Source: Acidobacteriota bacterium
GTDB taxonomy: Bacteria > Acidobacteriota > Vicinamibacteria > Vicinamibacterales > UBA2999
Assembly (NCBI GenBank): GCA_020851835.1
Contig: JADZBZ010000166.1
Coordinates: 1 to 6,752 of the forward strand
DNA length: 6,752 bases
Direction of reading: 5' to 3'
A program made the position numbers and the translations under genes. Shown here piece by piece: positions 5,661-6,752 of this stretch. Positions within the stretch are counted from its first letter, which is position 1. Every line of letters begins with the position of its first letter. The notes beneath the pieces were generated by a model. It ran no database searches and was not told the origin of the DNA. It was given only the letters and a program-made list of their open reading frames with translations.

Positions 5661-6752
5661 CTATTCGGGCCGCAGCAGCAGGCAGCCGAGCGGCGGCACC
5701 GTCAGGCTCACGGATTGATCGAATCCGTGCGAGGGCACCGGCTCGGTGAACACCGACCCGCCGTTGCCCAGGTTGCTGCCGCCGTAGACCGCGGCGTCGC
5801 TGTTGAGCAGCTCGAGATGACGTCCGGCCTCGGGCACACCGATGCGATAGCCGGTGCGCGGGACCGGCGTGAAGTTGACCACCACCACCACCGGGCGCGT
5901 GCCCGCGTCGCCCCGCCGGACGAGGGAGATGATGCTGTTGTCCGAGTCGTGGCAGTCGATCCACTGGAAGCCGTGCGGGTCGTTGTCCTGCTCCCACAGC
6001 GCCGGCTCGGAACGGTAACAGGCGTTGAGGTCGCGCACCCACGCCTGCAGGCCGGCATGCCCCGCATCGGCCAGCGCCGGCCAGTCGAGCTCGCCGTCGT
6101 GGTTCCACTCGCTCCACTGCCCGATCTCGCCGCCCATGAACATGAGCTTCTTACCGGGGTGGGCGAACATGTACCCATAGAGGGCGCGGAGGTTGGCGAG
6201 ACGCTGCCAGAAATCGCCCGGCATCTTGCCGAGCATCGATCCCTTGCCGTGTACGACCTCGTCGTGTGAAAAAGGCAGCACGAACCGCTCGCTGTAGGCG
6301 TACATCATCGAGAAGGTGATCCGGTTGTGGTGCCACCGGCGATGCACCGGGTCCTGATGCGTGTAGTCGAGCATGTCGTGCATCCAGCCCATGTTCCACT
6401 TGTAGGTGAACCCGAGACCTCCCAGGTGCACGGGCTGGGTCACGCCGGGCCACGCAGTGGACTCCTCGGCGAACACGACGACGCCGGGACATTCCCGGTG
6501 CACCAGGGTGTTGAGCTGCTTCAGGAATTCGATGGCCTCGATGTTCTCGCGGCCGCCGTACTGGTTGGGCACCCACTGCCCCGCCTCGCGCGAGTAATCC
6601 AGATAGAGCATCGACGCGACGGCGTCGACGCGCAGGCCGTCGACGTGGAACTGCTCGATCCAGTACATCGCGCTCGAGAGCAGGAACGACCGCACCTCGT
6701 GCCGCCCGTAGTTGAAGATGAGCGTGCCCCAGTCCTGGTGCTCGCCCTGCCG
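5661..6752 (-). CDS. glgB: 1,4-alpha-glucan branching enzyme, C-terminal half (cut by the window edge)
   Basis: The 363 residues visible are open to the last base of the window, beginning R-Q-G-E-H-Q-D-W-G-T. The enzyme moves alpha-1,4-glucan chains to alpha-1,6 branch points in glycogen synthesis (GH13, cytoplasmic). The catalytic residues are all here: nucleophile Asp43 of the fragment in D-G-L-R-V-D-A-V, acid/base Glu96 in F-A-E-E-S-T, and the transition-state Asp164 in F-S-H-D-E-V-V-H-G. Their spacing equals that of E. coli GlgB Asp405, Glu458 and Asp526. The fragment therefore begins near E. coli residue 363, and about half the protein lies outside. The conserved Y-G-G-R-E-N (65-70) and G-F-T-Y-K-W-N-M-G-W (114-123) are typical. 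The C-terminal all-beta domain ends in P-P-L-G-C-L-L-L-R-P-E. Other glg genes, if clustered, would lie beyond 6752. The carbonic anhydrase follows in the same direction. Confidence 0.96.
   Translation of the reverse strand, partial: RQGEHQDWGTLIFNYGRHEVRSFLLSSAMYWIEQFHVDGLRVDAVASMLYLDYSREAGQWVPNQYGGRENIEAIEFLKQLNTLVHRECPGVVVFAEESTAWPGVTQPVHLGGLGFTYKWNMGWMHDMLDYTHQDPVHRRWHHNRITFSMMYAYSERFVLPFSHDEVVHGKGSMLGKMPGDFWQRLANLRALYGYMFAHPGKKLMFMGGEIGQWSEWNHDGELDWPALADAGHAGLQAWVRDLNACYRSEPALWEQDNDPHGFQWIDCHDSDNSIISLVRRGDAGTRPVVVVVNFTPVPRTGYRIGVPEAGRHLELLNSDAAVYGGSNLGNGGSVFTEPVPSHGFDQSVSLTVPPLGCLLLRPE

Noticed and set aside
5629..6117. N-terminal extension of the carbonic anhydrase frame into glgB
   Set aside because: It would overlap glgB by hundreds of bases with Arg/Gly/Ala-rich sequence of no recognisable family. 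The ATG at 5628 has a ribosome binding site and gives a normal-length enzyme.
1..6752. Possible defence or mobile island suggested by the EVE domain
   Set aside because: No nuclease, methyltransferase, helicase, integrase or repeat accompanies the EVE gene. All neighbours are housekeeping or transport genes of similar composition.

Overview
This is a compact, G+C-rich (roughly two-thirds G+C by eye) bacterial chromosomal segment with seven genes, one of them cut by the right edge. Nothing in it looks mobile: there is no transposase, phage gene, tRNA, CRISPR array or composition break. The gene content is ordinary housekeeping and membrane physiology. The high G+C, the rhomboid protease with an N-terminal zinc ribbon, and the general gene style would suit a soil Acidobacteriota (Vicinamibacteria-like) or a similar environmental lineage. 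That placement is an impression, not a demonstration.

Layout from left to right. (1) A small EVE-domain protein on the + strand (23-430). (2) Convergent to it, a CNNM/CorC-type membrane protein with CBS domains on the - strand (459-1799), a putative Mg2+/Co2+ transporter. Its start is problematic because there is no in-frame ATG, GTG or TTG at the expected N-terminus. (3) Divergent from that, across a 124-bp gap, a two-gene ABC-2 exporter operon on the + strand: an ATPase (1924-2769) and, 2 bp downstream, a permease (2772-4031). (4) A zinc-ribbon rhomboid serine protease on the + strand (4089 or 4092 to 4934). (5) Convergent to it, a probable two-gene - strand unit: the 3' half of glgB (1,4-alpha-glucan branching enzyme, 5661 to beyond 6752) followed by a beta-class carbonic anhydrase (4960-5628). 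A perfect 9-bp inverted repeat with a 5-nt loop lies in the 25-bp gap between the rhomboid and carbonic anhydrase genes.

The ABC ATPase and permease clearly work together as one exporter. The other genes show no obvious shared pathway, and the carbonic anhydrase seems only to share a transcript with glgB.

The most interesting small-scale signal is at the gene starts. Genes that should head a transcript have a TANNNT hexamer (like a -10 box) only 4-10 nt before the start codon and little or no Shine-Dalgarno sequence. The two internal operon genes (permease, carbonic anhydrase) have recognisable Shine-Dalgarno sequences. This suggests leaderless or near-leaderless transcripts for the lead genes. 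I found no convincing undescribed multi-gene system here.
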